Shown: piece by piece, positions 8,961-18,137 of the stretch
How the letters are laid out: each line of letters begins with the position of its first letter
Position numbering within the stretch: position 1 is the stretch's first letter
Assembly: GCF_050490315.1 (NCBI RefSeq)
Contig: NZ_JBNPEO010000001.1
Location: forward strand, 682,001 to 746,000
DNA length: 64,000 nucleotides
Reading direction: 5' to 3'
From: JBNPEO01 sp050490315
GTDB taxonomy: Bacteria > Actinomycetota > Actinomycetes > Actinomycetales > Micrococcaceae
Position numbers and translations under genes: made by a program
Notes under the pieces: generated by a model
Told to the model about the DNA's origin: nothing
The model's input: only the letters and a program-made list of their open reading frames with translations
The model's database searches: none

Positions 8961-9966
8961 GCAAGTCACCGCTACTGCCTTTTCAGCATGGCCTGGGAAT
9001 GATCCTGTTGAAGCGCTCAAGATTGTTCGTGGCGAACTGGGCACGCCGCACACCCCTTTTTTGCCGCAGCTTCCGGACCGCGGAGTAGGTTCAGACGCGA
9101 TCGGCCGGACAGCAAGTTTGCTGGTGGAACTCCCTGTGGATGTTCAACCACATGGTTGGCGTTTGGTTGACCGTCCAGGCAAGGACATCCGCCGTGCTCA
9201 CTCAGCCCTGTCCACGGACATTAATATCCTTGCTGACATTGCCGGTGCAGAACAGCAGCCCAGCGATGAACTGAAAATTGAGCTGGTAGGTCCGCTCACG
9301 CTCAGCTCCGCCTTGTACGTTCATCGCGGCGAACGTGCTGTGAGCGATCACGGTGCGCGCCGGGAAATCGCCGAATCTCTGGCAGCAGGTGTGGGCCAGC
9401 ATTTGACCCGTATTCAAAGCGCAGTACCAGGCACGCGGCTCGTGGTTCAGGTCGATGAACATATGGCAGCCTCCGCGTTGGCGGGGACACTGCCAACGGC
9501 GAGTGGCTACCGCACTTTGCGGTCTATCCCGGGAGCCGAAGCTACGGCTACGTGGACGTTACTTGTTGATGCCCTTCGGGACGCTGGGGCACACGAGATT
9601 GTGTTCTCCCTGGCGGCGAAGGATGCGCCCTTGCAACGAATCCTGCATTCCGGGGCTGATGGATTCGCCCTCGATGTGGCGGGTATTTCGCGTGAACAGT
9701 GGGACATCACTGCTGGTGCTGTCGAAAGCGGAAAACGGCTTTGGGCCGGGCTTGAGCTTGCCTCGAGCCAATCCGGCTCGGCCAGCAAAGCAGCAGATCA
9801 GATCATTGTTCCGTGGCGCGAATTAGGTCTGCCGTTGAACACTCTGGGTGCTGTTCGAGTCATGCCAGCGCAACCACTGGATCGTGGCACCCCGCAGCAG
9901 GGGAAAACTGTGCTTGGACGGTTGAGCGCCGCGGCAGACGCTATCAACCAGCGAATGCTCGGCTAA
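8947..9966 (+). CDS. MetE-like (cobalamin-independent methionine synthase family) protein
   Basis: The 339-residue protein resembles the short actinobacterial relatives of the MetE C-terminal half, such as the product encoded near mnmA and ligA in Mycobacterium tuberculosis (Rv3015c type). It begins ATAFSAWPGNDPVEALKIVRGELG; later segments (ELVGPLTLSSALYV, LVVQVDEHMAA, WTLLVDALRDAGAHEIVFS) match a TIM-barrel layout. The canonical zinc ligands of MetE (a His-x-Cys and a late Cys) are not seen, and there is no cysteine-rich motif, so true methionine synthase activity is doubtful. ATG 8947 is chosen over an earlier in-frame start because the conserved N-terminus follows it. It overlaps the chorismate mutase gene, so they are probably co-translated. 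Confidence 0.72.
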   Translation: MSTTKQVTATAFSAWPGNDPVEALKIVRGELGTPHTPFLPQLPDRGVGSDAIGRTASLLVELPVDVQPHGWRLVDRPGKDIRRAHSALSTDINILADIAGAEQQPSDELKIELVGPLTLSSALYVHRGERAVSDHGARREIAESLAAGVGQHLTRIQSAVPGTRLVVQVDEHMAASALAGTLPTASGYRTLRSIPGAEATATWTLLVDALRDAGAHEIVFSLAAKDAPLQRILHSGADGFALDVAGISREQWDITAGAVESGKRLWAGLELASSQSGSASKAADQIIVPWRELGLPLNTLGAVRVMPAQPLDRGTPQQGKTVLGRLSAAADAINQRMLG

Positions 9967-9998
9967 GCATCAAAGCTAGTAACCCGCAGCATCCCTTG

Positions 9999-11291
9999 CT
10001 ACAGACGCCCGGCCGCTTTGAGCCGGATATAGGCGTCGGCGAGTAAGGGCGGTAATGCCAACGGTGCAGCGTCCACTACCTCGGCCCCCATCTGCCGCAA
10101 TTGCCTGCTGATTGCTTCCCGCTCAAGGAGGGCGCGCTCTGCCGCCGCTGCCCGATACGTCTGGGTCGCCGTCGTCCGTTCTGTGAGCAGCGCATCTAAA
10201 GCTGGATCACGAACACTTGCCACCACCACAACGTGGTCTTGGGCGAGTTGCTGGACTATGGGCAGCAGTCCTTCTTCAGGGGCTCCAGAATCCAAGGCCG
10301 TGAGCAAAACCACCAAGGCCCGGTGGGAAGATATGGCGCGTACTTGTTGAGGAATTTGGCTGAAATCCAGCTCGATGAGGGCTGGCTCCAAGGTAGCCAT
10401 GGATTGGACCAAGTTGTTCAGCAGCATACCCTTGGCGGTGCTTCCGGTGCGCGCCCGGACGCGTCGATCGAAAGCCACAAAGTCCACTCGGTCTCCACCA
10501 CGCTCGGCCAAAACTGCTAGCAGGAGCGCCGCCTCAATGCCGGTATCCAAGTGCGGTTCATCATCAATCCGCACTGCGGAGAGCCGCGAAGTATCAAGGA
10601 CAACGATCACCCGCCGGTCTCGCTCTGGCCGCCACGTCCGGACTACCACGGATTGGCGTCGGGCGGTAGCCCTCCAGTCGATGGACCGCACGTCATCGCC
10701 GCGCACATAATCGCGCAGCGAGTCGAATTCGGTGCCGGCTCCGCGGATCTGGACAGCGGCCTTGCCGTCCAGCTCACGCAAACGCTTGAGTTTGGAAGGA
10801 AGATGACGTTTGGAATGGAACGGTGGCAGCACCTTGACTGAGCCCGGAGCTGAAAACGTTCGCTGACGCGCCCCGAGCCCAAGAGGTCCGAAGGCCCGCA
10901 CCGACAGGTTCGCCGTGCGTAGCTCGCCACGGCGCGTTGGCAACAAGGTGGTGCTGACTTTGCGTTGCTCTGAAGGTGGAATATCCAAAGCCTGGCGTGC
11001 TTTTTGGGCTCCCGCCGAAGGCTGCCATGCATCTCTCATTTCGCCCTTGAGACGGCGCGACGAATCGTTGCTGACTAGAACTTCACTCGTGCAGGGCTCC
11101 CCGAGCCGGACGTTCTGGGGAAGCATACGGCGGAACTGAAGTTTCTTCAGCGGGGCGGCCAGCGCAACGTCTAAAAATACCAGCAGCACTAGCGCGGCCA
11201 GGGCCAGGAGCACTGTGGACCACGATGGGAACAGCATCAAAAGAACCAGCACAACGGCGGCGAGTAGAAGGACCCGCCCGGAAATGGCCAT
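9999..11291 (-). CDS. DUF58 domain-containing membrane protein
   Basis: The 430-residue protein starts with two close membrane spans (VLLLAAVVLVLLMLFPSWSTVLLALAALVLLVFL, first about 45 residues), then a region facing the cytosol or outside with the DUF58 hallmark VRGDDVRSIDWRATARRQ and RRVIVVLDTSR. The latter resembles the start of a von Willebrand A fold, although a full metal site is not clear. DUF58 proteins pair with MoxR ATPases, which fits: the moxR-like gene lies directly upstream and shares one base (TAATG). It is the last gene of a five-gene minus-strand unit. The exact role is unknown; a chaperone or maturation system acting on envelope proteins is the usual proposal. Confidence 0.88.
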   Translation of the reverse strand: MAISGRVLLLAAVVLVLLMLFPSWSTVLLALAALVLLVFLDVALAAPLKKLQFRRMLPQNVRLGEPCTSEVLVSNDSSRRLKGEMRDAWQPSAGAQKARQALDIPPSEQRKVSTTLLPTRRGELRTANLSVRAFGPLGLGARQRTFSAPGSVKVLPPFHSKRHLPSKLKRLRELDGKAAVQIRGAGTEFDSLRDYVRGDDVRSIDWRATARRQSVVVRTWRPERDRRVIVVLDTSRLSAVRIDDEPHLDTGIEAALLLAVLAERGGDRVDFVAFDRRVRARTGSTAKGMLLNNLVQSMATLEPALIELDFSQIPQQVRAISSHRALVVLLTALDSGAPEEGLLPIVQQLAQDHVVVVASVRDPALDALLTERTTATQTYRAAAAERALLEREAISRQLRQMGAEVVDAAPLALPPLLADAYIRLKAAGRL

Positions 11292-12277
11292 TAGCGCGGG
11301 ACGGGCACGGTGGCCAGAATGCCGTAGAGCACGTCATCAACGCTGACACCGTCCATTTGTGCTTCGGCTCGCAAACTCACCCGGTGCCGCAGACATGGGA
11401 CGGTGAGAGCTTTGACGTCGTCTGGGATAACGTAATTCCTCCCGCACAACCATGCCCAAGCCCGTGAGGTGTTCAGAAGAGCTGTGGTGCCACGAGGTGA
11501 AACACCCAACTGGAACGACGGCGCAGTACGGGTAGCGCGCACTACGTCAACAATGTAGGCCAAGACTTCGGGCGCAGCACCTACAGCTGCCACAGCAGCT
11601 TTAGCCGCGGCTAGATCGTCTGCGCTTGCCACCGGAGTAACACCGGCCCCGGCCAAGTCGCGCGGGTTAAAACCAGTTGCATGGCGGCGAATAATCTCAA
11701 TCTCGTCATGACGCTCGGGAAGTTGCATGGTCAGTTTGAGCAGGAACCTATCCAATTGGGCCTCAGGAAGGGCATAAGTCCCCTCATACTCCACTGGGTT
11801 CTGGGTGGCCGCCGCAATAAACGGATCGGGCAGGGCACGCGAGACACCGTCCACTGACACTTGGCGTTCTTCCATGGCTTCCAGTAGGGACGCCTGAGTT
11901 TTGGGAGGTGTCCGGTTGATCTCGTCAGCGAGCAAAATGTTCGTGAAGACAGGGCCCTCGCGGAAGGTGAACTCGGAGGTGTGGGCATCGTAGACCAGTG
12001 ACCCAGTAATGTCACCGGGCATCAAATCGGGTGTGAACTGGACTCGTTTAGTGTCCAGACTCAAGGCCGCTGATAGGGAGCGGACAAGAAGTGTTTTTGC
12101 AACGCCCGGGACTCCTTCCAGCAGCACGTGACCGCCGGCAAGCAGAGCAATGAGCAGGCCGGTCACAGCGGAGTCTTGCCCTACAACGGCTTTACCAACT
12201 TCAGCACGAACACGGTTCAACGCTTCGAGCGCGGGATGAGGACCACCGGGAAATTCGGTGGATGGGGTAGTAGTCAT
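11291..12277 (-). CDS. MoxR-family AAA ATPase
   Basis: This 328-residue AAA+ ATPase belongs to the MoxR branch, thought to act as a chaperone with DUF58/vWA partners. Walker A is GVPGVAKTLLVRS (about residue 55), with the branch-typical GVAK in place of GxGK. Walker B is ILLADEINRTPPKTQASLLEAMEER, followed by the sensor region FIAAATQNPVEYEGTYALPEAQLDRFLLK and a C-terminal lid domain with SPRGTTALLNTSRAWAW. It overlaps the upstream DUF4350 gene by four bases and the downstream DUF58 gene by one base, so the products are likely made together. Confidence 0.95.
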   Translation of the reverse strand: MTTTPSTEFPGGPHPALEALNRVRAEVGKAVVGQDSAVTGLLIALLAGGHVLLEGVPGVAKTLLVRSLSAALSLDTKRVQFTPDLMPGDITGSLVYDAHTSEFTFREGPVFTNILLADEINRTPPKTQASLLEAMEERQVSVDGVSRALPDPFIAAATQNPVEYEGTYALPEAQLDRFLLKLTMQLPERHDEIEIIRRHATGFNPRDLAGAGVTPVASADDLAAAKAAVAAVGAAPEVLAYIVDVVRATRTAPSFQLGVSPRGTTALLNTSRAWAWLCGRNYVIPDDVKALTVPCLRHRVSLRAEAQMDGVSVDDVLYGILATVPVPR

Positions 12278-13467
12278 CGTGACAGTACTTCCTTCTCTAG
12301 TGCGTTGAGTTCTTGCGCCCAGCGGGTTAAATCCGCATCCGTGGCGGGTCTGTAGGAAGTCAAAAGATGGCTAACATCGGTCTCAGGACGCCCCAGATGC
12401 CGGGAAACTGCTTCCACTACGCTCGCCACTGGGGCATGTGGACCCAGATGCAATTGGGAGGCCAGGCGGGAGAGTGTGCCTGAACGCAAGTTACTAGCGG
12501 CGCGGTCAAGAGAGTTCGACTGCTGATAAAGCCGGGCCCGGCCGTCCACCGTTTCGGAGGATTTCACCACCACTGGCAAGGGCTCTAAAGCGAGTGGACC
12601 GAGGCGCCGGCCTCGCCACAGCATGGCTAGCACCCCTAAGAACATCACCCAGAATCCCACCAGGTTTACCCAATCAGGCATCAGCTCGGTGACCGTTTTC
12701 GGTTTGCTGGTGTGGGTAACGTCAGAGAAGTCTGGTGTTACCCACACGAGTTTTTCGGTGCTTCCAAGCGAGTTAATCACTAAGGATGCGTTGCCACCCT
12801 GAGCTAAAAACTCGTTCATCAGGATTTCTTTGCTGCCCAGTACTGTGACTTGGCCATCCTTGGACGTTGCGTACATTCCGGTTGCGGATCCGCTGTCCTC
12901 GCTGCTGTTGTGTGGGCTGCTGTCGGCGCTACCGTAGCAAGCAGTGGCAGAGCGGTAGATACGTACGCGGTGCACCTGTACGTTCCCTGCCCGCTGTGGG
13001 ATCTCAGCGCTGCACCGTGGATTAAGACTCCCGTGCGGCACTTCGAGAACACCGGCTTGGAATATCTCAGGAGCGAGGACTTTCAAGGATGCGAGGCTCG
13101 GAGTGACCACCACGATCTTGCCCCTTCGTGAGGCCAGTGCGAGCAATTGATCTTTGTCCAGGTAGCTGCGCGGGTCGTACAAAAAAGTCGTGGACTCTTG
13201 GCTAGCGGAGTCCAGTTCTACGAGGGCTTTTTTGAACGAATCGGGTCCCTTGACGTCCACCTGGTGTTTCTTCAAGACTTCCCCCAGTGCCATTGCACCG
13301 TTCGGTTTGGGGTTCTTGAGTGATAGATCGCTGGCATCAGGTGTGGGGCTTGTGGCGATAACAAAGAATATGATCGCAGCCCCGAGGAGAAATCCACTAA
13401 TGATGATCCAGAGCAGGTGACGGCGGACCCAGGCAAGAGCTTTGGAGAAGGGGCTGCTTATGCTCAT
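12274..13467 (-). CDS. DUF4350 domain-containing membrane protein
   Basis: The 397-residue protein has an N-terminal membrane span (LLWIIISGFLLGAAIIFFVIA, about 19-39), then an outside domain with the DUF4350 pattern SLKNPKPNGAMALGEVLKKHQVDV, in which the G-A-L-E-L segment resembles the family core. A second span (WVNLVGFWVMFLGVLAMLWRG) lies near 255-275, followed by a cytosolic tail of about 120 residues. The tail mentions no known catalytic motif. The gene lies between DUF4129 and MoxR genes with four-base overlaps on both sides. Function is unknown; the conserved context links it to the MoxR/DUF58 system. Confidence 0.85.
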   Translation of the reverse strand: MSISSPFSKALAWVRRHLLWIIISGFLLGAAIIFFVIATSPTPDASDLSLKNPKPNGAMALGEVLKKHQVDVKGPDSFKKALVELDSASQESTTFLYDPRSYLDKDQLLALASRRGKIVVVTPSLASLKVLAPEIFQAGVLEVPHGSLNPRCSAEIPQRAGNVQVHRVRIYRSATACYGSADSSPHNSSEDSGSATGMYATSKDGQVTVLGSKEILMNEFLAQGGNASLVINSLGSTEKLVWVTPDFSDVTHTSKPKTVTELMPDWVNLVGFWVMFLGVLAMLWRGRRLGPLALEPLPVVVKSSETVDGRARLYQQSNSLDRAASNLRSGTLSRLASQLHLGPHAPVASVVEAVSRHLGRPETDVSHLLTSYRPATDADLTRWAQELNALEKEVLSR

Positions 13468-14162
13468 TGAGGCACCGCCGGTAGCGCGGAGGTATTTTTG
13501 TGGCGCTCTGGCTTGAGTGCTCGAAGCCTAGACTCGAGGCCGCTGAGCTGTTGAACCTGAACTGGGGTGACACTGTGTTGGCCATAAACGATCGCTGAAA
13601 AAATCACTGAGGCACGGTGAAGCTCAGCCTGTTCGGAAACGAAGGACTTGCCAATCTCGGCCGCCGCTTCGCTTGCTGTACGCCCAGCCTTCGCATCGAT
13701 AACGGTGCGTTCTTCGGCGGTTTTGACCGCGGCGCGGAACCAAGCAATTGCGGCGGCGCTGAGCTCCCCGGCCCTTTGGGCAAGCTCGGCTTCGGACCGG
13801 AAGTCGGCAGCAGATTTGGTGTTGTCCTCCTCGAAAACCAAGCCCTGTTTCGGTGCCTGTGCGTTCAGCCGGGGACGGACAATAAATATTGCTGCCACAA
13901 CCACCACCAACACAGCAACCCCTACCCACACCACGCTGGTTTGGGAGGGAGGGGCGCTGAAATTAACGTCAACTAGATTGCGGAACCAGTTCAACGCATC
14001 GTTGAGAAGTTTGCCCAGAAGTGTTGGTTTGGCTTCTTGATAGACACTCCGCGAGAGCTCCTCTTCAGCCCAACGGCGCGCCTCATCTCCTCCCGGAGTA
14101 ACGGGAGGTTCAGCGAAAAACCGCTGTTGCAGAAGCGTCACTGCAAAACGAATGAACGTCAT
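13464..14162 (-). CDS. DUF4129 domain-containing membrane protein
   Basis: The 232-residue protein has one central membrane span (VVWVGVAVLVVVVAAIFIV, about 76-95). Before it lies a segment with RRWAEEELSRSVYQEAKPTLL; after it a cytosolic domain in which FRSEAELAQRAGELSAAAIAWFRAAVKTAEERTV is the DUF4129-type helical repeat pattern (A..A...G.W..A....YRALV.AL.E). DUF4129 domains are also found at the end of transglutaminase-like envelope proteins next to MoxR and DUF58. Four-base overlaps at both ends place it firmly in the minus-strand operon. Confidence 0.83.
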   Translation of the reverse strand: MTFIRFAVTLLQQRFFAEPPVTPGGDEARRWAEEELSRSVYQEAKPTLLGKLLNDALNWFRNLVDVNFSAPPSQTSVVWVGVAVLVVVVAAIFIVRPRLNAQAPKQGLVFEEDNTKSAADFRSEAELAQRAGELSAAAIAWFRAAVKTAEERTVIDAKAGRTASEAAAEIGKSFVSEQAELHRASVIFSAIVYGQHSVTPVQVQQLSGLESRLRALKPERHKNTSALPAVPQ

Positions 14163-15424
14163 ATGGCTCGGTACGTTCCCAGCACGTTAGCGCTGCCGCC
14201 CGGGACGCCACCGTTGTCGATTTCATTGCTTTCGTTCAAACGCATGAGTTCCACGTCCAGACCGTCCCGACGCATCCTCAGGTCTAGATACATCAGCGCG
14301 ATCACGCTTGCTTGGAGGGCAAAGCCAAATGCACTCACAAAACACGTCAGAACAACAGTCGCAGCCATGGCAATCAAATATCCACCGAGGTAGTCGCCGG
14401 GGCTCTGACGCGGTGCAAAGGTACTGAAGATCAAAGTCGATCCGGTACTGATGGCGAACGAGACGATGTTCGTAGAAACGCCCACGATGAGTCCCGTCAG
14501 GAGATTGATCCCCAAAATTCGCCACCAATTATGTGTGGTCAAAGTCCATGATCTTTTGATCGAGGCGAAGATCCCCAGCCGCTCCACCACAATGATGGAC
14601 GGCACTAGCGAAATCTTGATGTAGATCCATAAGAATCCAACGAATACTCCACTCATCCCCAAAAGGTTCAGCGGGAGGGACCATTGCCAGTCCACGTTGG
14701 CAGTCAAAACCAAAATCCCTACAGCTAGGCCAAACCACACGGATCCAGCCAGTACTGTCAGCACAGCAAAACCAACCACGGCCCAGATCCTGCCTCGGGC
14801 ACCTCGCCACATTTGGGCTAGAGAAGTTTTCCGATTAAGTGCAGCGCGTGAAACCGGTATAGAAACAGCGCCCTGCAGGAGCACCGAACAAAGGCCAACC
14901 ACGGCAGCTAAAAGAACCATCCCACTGATGACCGCAAGGCCAAACGCTGCCACTTCGGGAGGTAGCCCGCGAGCGGAGCTCATACTGGAATCTAGGCCGA
15001 CACCGATACTTGTGGCATAAGAAGCGGTGCCAGCAATAATGAGCCCGATCAATGTGTAGAGGATCAGGGACGAGCCAAGAATTGCACCGGGAGTTCGGCG
15101 TAGAACGGAGAAGGCCCCACTGAGGATGTCAGCTAGTCCTAAAGGACGGAGCGGAATTGCGACTGGCTTCGGGGGCAGGACATAGCCATTGGCGAAATTC
15201 GGATTGTAGAAACCAGCTTGCTGGTTGTAACCATTAGCCGGTTGTAGGTACTGCCGCTGTTGGTACGCCTGTTGTTCATACGGGGCTGCTTGATACCGCG
15301 GCGACCCATACGGTGGCATCTCTTGGGCCGGAGGATACGGCGGCGGAGGATGCAGCGGCGGAGCTGGCGGTGTAGGCGCCCCGGTATTCTCGGACGGCTC
15401 CGGAGATACCCACGGATTGCTCAC
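14159..15424 (-). CDS. Multi-spanning membrane protein with Pro/Gln/Tyr-rich N-terminus (GDPD membrane-domain-like)
   Basis: This is the first gene of the minus-strand unit, 421 residues. The first 75 residues are very rich in Pro, Tyr, Gln and Ala and are probably disordered in the cytosol. From about residue 90 the motif IPLRPLGLADILSGAFSVLRRTPGAILG is followed by six or so membrane spans. That arrangement is seen in proteins annotated as glycerophosphoryl diester phosphodiesterase membrane domain or similar, without any catalytic domain. The function is unknown. Divergent mtrA lies about 200 bases away, so both units may share a regulatory region. Confidence 0.75.
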   Translation of the reverse strand: MSNPWVSPEPSENTGAPTPPAPPLHPPPPYPPAQEMPPYGSPRYQAAPYEQQAYQQRQYLQPANGYNQQAGFYNPNFANGYVLPPKPVAIPLRPLGLADILSGAFSVLRRTPGAILGSSLILYTLIGLIIAGTASYATSIGVGLDSSMSSARGLPPEVAAFGLAVISGMVLLAAVVGLCSVLLQGAVSIPVSRAALNRKTSLAQMWRGARGRIWAVVGFAVLTVLAGSVWFGLAVGILVLTANVDWQWSLPLNLLGMSGVFVGFLWIYIKISLVPSIIVVERLGIFASIKRSWTLTTHNWWRILGINLLTGLIVGVSTNIVSFAISTGSTLIFSTFAPRQSPGDYLGGYLIAMAATVVLTCFVSAFGFALQASVIALMYLDLRMRRDGLDVELMRLNESNEIDNGGVPGGSANVLGTYRAI

Positions 15425-15625
15425 ACGATTCCTTCCCCCACCCCGGTCAACGGTGCCACGTGATGGGTGGCACTCGCGATCGCCGGGGACCTTGTGTTCT
15501 CAGACAGCCTATAGGCGCTGATCGCTGCGCCGCTAGGCATGTAGAGGGGAAGTTCTCCCCGCTCAGAGCAGCGCCCCTCGGCCAGTCAACGGGACAAAGC
15601 TGTGTCAATAAGGGAACATAGACGT
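15425..15625. promoter_or_regulatory. Divergent intergenic region between the DUF58/MoxR operon and mtrA
   Basis: About 200 bases separate the two divergent units and must carry both promoters. A small inverted repeat GTGCCAC (15453-15459) / GTGGCAC (15467-15473) lies near the minus-strand gene. A second short repeat (GGGGA / TCCCC, 15546-15560) lies in the middle. No well-spaced -35/-10 pair stands out. Confidence 0.4.
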
Positions 15626-16300
15626 ATGAAGGCACGCATTCTGGTAGTGGACGACGACGAAGCTCTTGCCGAGATGATTGGCATCGTTTTGCGCAACGAC
15701 GGTTTCGATCCGGTGTTTTGCGCTGATGGTGGCCGGGCTCTCGAGATTTTCCGTGCGTCCAAGCCTGATTTAGTCCTCTTGGACATTATGTTGCCCGGCT
15801 CTGACGGCATTGAAGTGTGCCGGCAGATCCGTGGTGAGTCCGATGTTCCTATTGTGATGTTGACGGCTAAGTCGGACACCTCCGATGTTGTGCGTGGCCT
15901 TGAATCAGGCGCTGACGATTACGTCCCCAAGCCCTTTAAACCAGCCGAACTCGTGGCACGTGTTCGAGCGCGGCTACGCCCGGGCGATCAAAAAGCGCCA
16001 GAGACTCTTCGCATTGCTGACGTCACTATCGACGTGGCCGGTCACATGGTCAGTCGCGGCGACGAACGAATTTCCCTCACACCACTCGAATTCGACTTGC
16101 TCGTGGCGTTGGCTCGGAAGCCGTGGCAGGTGTTCACCCGCGAGCTCCTTTTGGAACAGGTGTGGGGTTACCGTCATGCCGCTGACACACGACTAGTAAA
16201 TGTTCATGTGCAGCGCCTTCGCTCCAAGATTGAGCGGGATCCGGAAGCCCCTGAAGTAGTTTTGACGGTCCGCGGTGTCGGATATAAAGCAGGTTCCTGA
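15626..16300 (+). CDS. mtrA: Two-component response regulator MtrA
   Basis: MtrA is an OmpR/PhoB-type DNA-binding regulator of cell-wall and division genes in actinobacteria. From ATG 15626 it has 224 residues. The receiver domain has the acidic pocket DDD at 9-11, phosphoacceptor D53 in LLDIMLPG, and the conserved lysine in VPKPFKP. The C-terminal winged helix has SLTPLEFDLLVALARKP and the DTRLVNVHVQRLRSKIE recognition region. The frame allows a GTG at 15602, but AGGGA lies before 15626 and MtrA proteins begin just ahead of RILVVDDD. The next gene overlaps by 26 bases and encodes its kinase. Confidence 0.96.
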   Translation: MKARILVVDDDEALAEMIGIVLRNDGFDPVFCADGGRALEIFRASKPDLVLLDIMLPGSDGIEVCRQIRGESDVPIVMLTAKSDTSDVVRGLESGADDYVPKPFKPAELVARVRARLRPGDQKAPETLRIADVTIDVAGHMVSRGDERISLTPLEFDLLVALARKPWQVFTRELLLEQVWGYRHAADTRLVNVHVQRLRSKIERDPEAPEVVLTVRGVGYKAGS

Positions 16301-18137
16301 GTCAGCGGTGCCGCCTTCATCTGACGATGCGCCGGACCCAGAACTTACTCCCGATCAAAGTCCTGTACACCCAAATATCAGAGGGGTAAAAGGCGCCTCT
16401 TTGCGTGCCCGGATTTATGCTCGGCGCGCCCAAATCATCTTTGTTCGCTTGGCTCGCTTTGTTCTGCACGCACTCTCGCGGATCATCCCATCGTTGGACA
16501 CTGCACGGAGGGCTGTAGCGCGACGTTGGCGCAGATCCATGCAATTCCGAACTGTTCTGGTGACGTTGCTGCTTGCTGGCTTGGCGTTTTTTGGTGTGGG
16601 CGCATACTTGTCCAATCAGATCGCTAACAACCTCTTCCAGGAACGCTTACGCCAAGCTGAGATAGACACGCGCACCTCGGTCAAGGAAGTCCAAGACACC
16701 TTCGACGGCGCCCAAGTCACTGACCGTGCCAGTGTCCAAAAACTCGTCATTGACACCCTTGATGTATTGGAGGGCAAAGGCACAGAAATTCAGCGCCGCT
16801 TTGTGTTTTTGGCCCTCCCGGATCAAACCCAACCACGCAACAAATGGGTAGATTCTCGCTCCTCGTACCAGACCGGGATTTCCGTCATTCCGGAGAGCTT
16901 GCGCGCAGCTGTTCAAAAGTCTGGCAAGGACCAGTACTGGGCTTCTATTAGCCTGCCGGTCCAGAGCGAAAACCACCCTGCCATAGTGATGGGCAACAAA
17001 GTTCTTTTCAACGGCACTGTGTACGAGTTGTACTTGATCTACGACGTCAACTCGGCTCAAACCACGCTCAACGACATCCAAAACGTCCTTCTGGCTGGTG
17101 CAGCGGTTTTGGTGCTTTTGATTGGTGCTGTGGCATGGTTCGTCACTCGAAGTGTGGTCAGCCCCGTCAGTCACGCGGCCTTAGTTTCGGAGAAGCTTGC
17201 TGCCGGACAACTCCAAGAACGTATGACAGTTAAGGGTGAAGACGAGGTAGCCCGTTTGGGGGCTTCGTTCAACCACATGGCTGCGAGCCTTCAAGAGCAG
17301 ATCACCCAGCTGGCTACCCTTTCCCAAATGCAGCAGCGCTTTGTCTCGGATGTGTCCCATGAGCTGCGCACTCCGCTGACCACAGTACGGATGGCAGCCG
17401 AGGTGCTGTACAGCGCTCGCGATGACTTTGACGCAGTTAACAAGCGTTCCGCTGAGTTGCTTTATAACCAAGTCGAGCGTTTTCAATCGCTGCTAGCTGA
17501 CTTGTTGGAAATCTCTCGCTTTGATGCTGGTGCGGCCACACTTGATGCTGAACCTCGCGACATTTTCCAAGTGCTGGACAAGGTTATTGAGAGCGCTGCA
17601 CCGGTGGCAAAACAATACGGTTCAGAAATTCGGATGACCACAAGCCAAAAAACCATCGTGGTCGAGATGGACGCCAAACGTATTGAGCGTATCCTCCGCA
17701 ACTTGCTCCTCAACGCTGTTGAGCATGGCGAAGGAAAGCCGATTGAAGTTATGGTCGCTTCTAACGCTGATGCCGTCGCCGTTGCTGTACGAGATCACGG
17801 AATTGGGCTCAGCAAAGCAGACGCCGACCGCGTTTTTGACCGTTTTTGGCGCGCGGATCCCGCACGAACACGCTCAACTGGTGGCAGCGGTCTAGGTCTC
17901 TCCATCGCCATGGAGGACGCCAAACTTCACCAAGGCTGGCTGGAAGCCAGAGGTGAAAAGGGCAAAGGTTCTACGTTCCGGCTCACCATCCCACTTGAAG
18001 CCGGCGGAGAGATCATTAAGTCGCCGGTGCCCATGGAACAAAACTATTTGTCCATCCCGGCGGGTGCCGCTGACCGGCACGACGTTGTGCCAAGCTTCGA
18101 AGATCACATGGCCACGAGGGAGCAGAACGATGAATAG
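16275..18137 (+). CDS. mtrB: Sensor histidine kinase MtrB
   Basis: MtrB is the membrane kinase that phosphorylates MtrA. The 620-residue protein has a basic cytosolic leader, a first span (TVLVTLLLAGLAFFGVGAYL, about 94-113), an outside sensor region of about 150 residues, and a second span (VLLAGAAVLVLLIGAVAWFV). Then come a HAMP segment, the HisKA domain with phosphoacceptor H362 in FVSDVSHELRTPLT, and a HATPase domain with N box NLLLNAVEHGEG, G1 box DHGIGLS and G2 box GGSGLGLS. The GTG at 16275 overlaps mtrA; an alternative in-frame GTG is at 16308. The end overlaps lpqB by eight bases, so the three-gene mtrA-mtrB-lpqB operon is intact. Confidence 0.96.
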   Translation: MSDIKQVPESAVPPSSDDAPDPELTPDQSPVHPNIRGVKGASLRARIYARRAQIIFVRLARFVLHALSRIIPSLDTARRAVARRWRRSMQFRTVLVTLLLAGLAFFGVGAYLSNQIANNLFQERLRQAEIDTRTSVKEVQDTFDGAQVTDRASVQKLVIDTLDVLEGKGTEIQRRFVFLALPDQTQPRNKWVDSRSSYQTGISVIPESLRAAVQKSGKDQYWASISLPVQSENHPAIVMGNKVLFNGTVYELYLIYDVNSAQTTLNDIQNVLLAGAAVLVLLIGAVAWFVTRSVVSPVSHAALVSEKLAAGQLQERMTVKGEDEVARLGASFNHMAASLQEQITQLATLSQMQQRFVSDVSHELRTPLTTVRMAAEVLYSARDDFDAVNKRSAELLYNQVERFQSLLADLLEISRFDAGAATLDAEPRDIFQVLDKVIESAAPVAKQYGSEIRMTTSQKTIVVEMDAKRIERILRNLLLNAVEHGEGKPIEVMVASNADAVAVAVRDHGIGLSKADADRVFDRFWRADPARTRSTGGSGLGLSIAMEDAKLHQGWLEARGEKGKGSTFRLTIPLEAGGEIIKSPVPMEQNYLSIPAGAADRHDVVPSFEDHMATREQNDE

